From: an uncultured Paracoccaceae bacterium
Lineage (GTDB): Bacteria; Pseudomonadota; Alphaproteobacteria; Rhodobacterales; Rhodobacteraceae
Reading direction: 5' to 3'
Assembly (NCBI GenBank): GCA_947499635.1
Contig: CANMPD010000003.1
Span: forward strand, 124,001-188,000
Length of the DNA: 64,000 nt
Of the stretch, positions 62,682 to 64,000 are shown one piece after another. Position 1 is the first letter of the stretch, and every line of letters starts with the position of its first letter. The translations under genes and the position numbers were made by a program. Below the pieces are notes generated by a model. That model searched no databases and was not told where the DNA came from. It saw only the letters and a list, made by a program, of their open reading frames with translations.

Positions 62682-64000
62682 TTAGGCTACCTTTTTGTCG
62701 ACGGGTGGGTAAAGCGCGGCTTTGAACGGATCCATGCCGACACGGCGGTACGTTTCAAGGAAGGTCTCTTCGGCGTTATCACGCACCTCGAGGTAAGCGT
62801 GTACAAGGCGTTCAATCGCAGGCACAATTTCGTCATAGGCAAAGCCCGGACCGGTGCGCGTGCCAATGGCGGCCGTTTCTGTCGCATCTCCACCAAGGGT
62901 GATTTGATAATTCTCCACACCCGCACGGTCCAACCCGAGAATACCGATATGACCTATATGGTGGTGACCACAGGCGTTAATGCAGCCCGAGATCTTGATT
63001 TGCAGATGGCCGATGTCATGCTCGAGTTTCAGCTCGTCAAATCGGGTTGCGATCTGTTCTGCAACAGGGATCGAACGGGCTGTTGCCAATGCGCAGTAAT
63101 CCATACCAGGGCAGGCGATGATATCTGAAATCAGACCGATGTTGGCCGTTGCCAGACCATGCTCTTTGAGTTTTGCGTGGATCGCGGGGAGATCAGCTTT
63201 GGCCACATGCGGCAAGATCACGTTTTGCTCGTGGCTGATGCGCAGCTCACCATAGGCGAACTCATCCGCCAGATCGGCCATTATGCGCATTTGATCGGCG
63301 GTTGCATCGCCCGGCGTAGCCCCATGCTTTTTCATCGAAATTGTGACAATCGCGTGGTTTTCAGCCTTGTGCGCCGTCAGGTTTGTATCGGCCCAAGCGC
63401 GGAATACCGGATCGGCGTCATAGGCTGCCTGAAAAGGAGCGGTATCCACATTGCGCCAAGCAGGTGGGGCAAAATGTGCTTTGATTTCATTGAACAATGC
63501 AACATCTGCGCCACCAAAGGTTGGGCGTACCAAAGCATAGCGCTCTTCGGTGAGGCGGCGGAATTCGTCAATGCCGTTCTCGTGCACTGTGATCTTGATA
63601 CGCGCCTTATATTTGTTGTCGCGGCGACCAATTTGGTTCCAGACAGAGACAACGGATTCGACATAAGGCAACAGATCTTCTTGCGCGACAAAGTCGTTCA
63701 AAACGTGACCCAACATAGGTGTGCGGCCCAAACCGCCCCCAACCAGAATTTGATACCCAACTTGGCCGGCATCGTTTTTGACGATCTTTACGCCGATATC
63801 ATGCGCCTTGAGAACCGCACGGTCCACAGTTGCACCAGACACGGCGAATTTGAATTTACGGCCCATAAACTGGAACTCGGGATGGTCGGTGGACCACTGA
63901 CGGATCAGTTCCGCGATGGGGCGGGGGTCTTCGATTTCATCCGCAGCGGCACCGGAAAAATGATCGGCAGTAACGTTGCGGATTGTATTGCCCGAGGTCT
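62682..64000 (-). CDS. cysI: Nitrite/sulfite reductase (ferredoxin type), 5' end outside window
   Basis: The frame is open through the window edge, so about the last 440 residues are present. Siroheme/4Fe-4S ligands are visible as CPGMDYC and KISGCINACGHHHIG; TSGNTIRNV is the first-half substrate region. It reduces sulfite to sulfide using ferredoxin, in line with fpr at the end of the cluster. It could also act on nitrite, but the neighbourhood (cysH) points to sulfite. First of the sulfite reductase-cysH-DUF934-fpr unit in this window. Confidence 0.9.
   Translation of the reverse strand, partial: TSGNTIRNVTADHFSGAAADEIEDPRPIAELIRQWSTDHPEFQFMGRKFKFAVSGATVDRAVLKAHDIGVKIVKNDAGQVGYQILVGGGLGRTPMLGHVLNDFVAQEDLLPYVESVVSVWNQIGRRDNKYKARIKITVHENGIDEFRRLTEERYALVRPTFGGADVALFNEIKAHFAPPAWRNVDTAPFQAAYDADPVFRAWADTNLTAHKAENHAIVTISMKKHGATPGDATADQMRIMADLADEFAYGELRISHEQNVILPHVAKADLPAIHAKLKEHGLATANIGLISDIIACPGMDYCALATARSIPVAEQIATRFDELKLEHDIGHLQIKISGCINACGHHHIGHIGILGLDRAGVENYQITLGGDATETAAIGTRTGPGFAYDEIVPAIERLVHAYLEVRDNAEETFLETYRRVGMDPFKAALYPPVDKKVA

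Noticed and set aside
1-64000. tRNA genes and CRISPR arrays
   Set aside because: I looked for TTCGAATCC/TTCAAATCC-like T-arms and for regularly spaced repeats and found none.

Overview
The window looks like chromosomal DNA of a Rhodobacteraceae bacterium of the Roseobacter group. The reasons are the complex I operon with its Rhodobacterales-type extra genes, a NuoE carrying a helix-hairpin-helix tail, a lone infC, two stand-alone Hint-domain proteins, a ferredoxin-type sulfite reductase / CysH / DUF934 / Fpr cluster, a tandem luxR-luxI pair, and CtrA-type TTAA-N7-TTAA sites. I saw no tRNA, rRNA or CRISPR array and no complete insertion sequence.

Layout. 1-13.5 kb: the distal nuo operon (end of nuoE, then F G H I J K L M N), interrupted by seven small extra genes. 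One is a 32-codon membrane microprotein overlapping both nuoJ and nuoK. 13.5-16.8 kb: birA, coaX and rnj, ending in a bidirectional terminator. 16.9-20.8 kb: a 49-aa protein gene, a DEAD-box helicase and prfC on the minus strand. 21-27 kb: single genes (BrnA-like protein without a partner, Hint protein, atypical SDR, AlkC-like glycosylase, ABC ATPase, YafY/WYL regulator with a small monooxygenase). 27.3-30 kb: tatABC, a G-quadruplex-loop palindrome and a DUF815 ATPase. 30-33 kb: surE-pcm-nlpD. 33-42 kb: SDR, DUF2199, purF, DUF3179, RbsD/FucU, Hint protein, cvpA, radA. 42-49 kb: pqiA-like gene, mlaF, mlaE, alr, dnaB, pyrE, pyrC. 49-54.5 kb: a conserved roseobacter protein, a glycosyltransferase, a chemoreceptor-like protein, infC (apparently starting at AUA) and a membrane protein.

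54.7-60.5 kb is the accessory region. It has an intact BLUF photosensor and an intact luxR-luxI pair. Around these lie broken genes: a 5'-truncated 2OG-Fe dioxygenase, a PLP decarboxylase with an in-frame TGA, a TauE/SafE half-gene, the tail of a second dioxygenase, a likely IS1182-type transposase scrap, a racemase tail, and adhesin-type fragments. I read this as a decayed, insertion-sequence-scarred island in which quorum sensing and light sensing survived. 60.5-64 kb returns to core metabolism: assimilatory sulfur reduction on the minus strand (sulfite reductase running off the window, cysH, DUF934, fpr).

How it fits together. Complex I and its assembly or accessory genes form one tightly coupled transcription unit. 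Sulfate assimilation (APS/PAPS reductase, sulfite reductase, ferredoxin reductase), nucleotide synthesis (purF, pyrC, pyrE), envelope maintenance (nlpD, mlaEF, alr, tat) and replication/repair (dnaB, radA, AlkC-like) make up the rest. All functional calls come from reading motifs and gene order; no database search was run.
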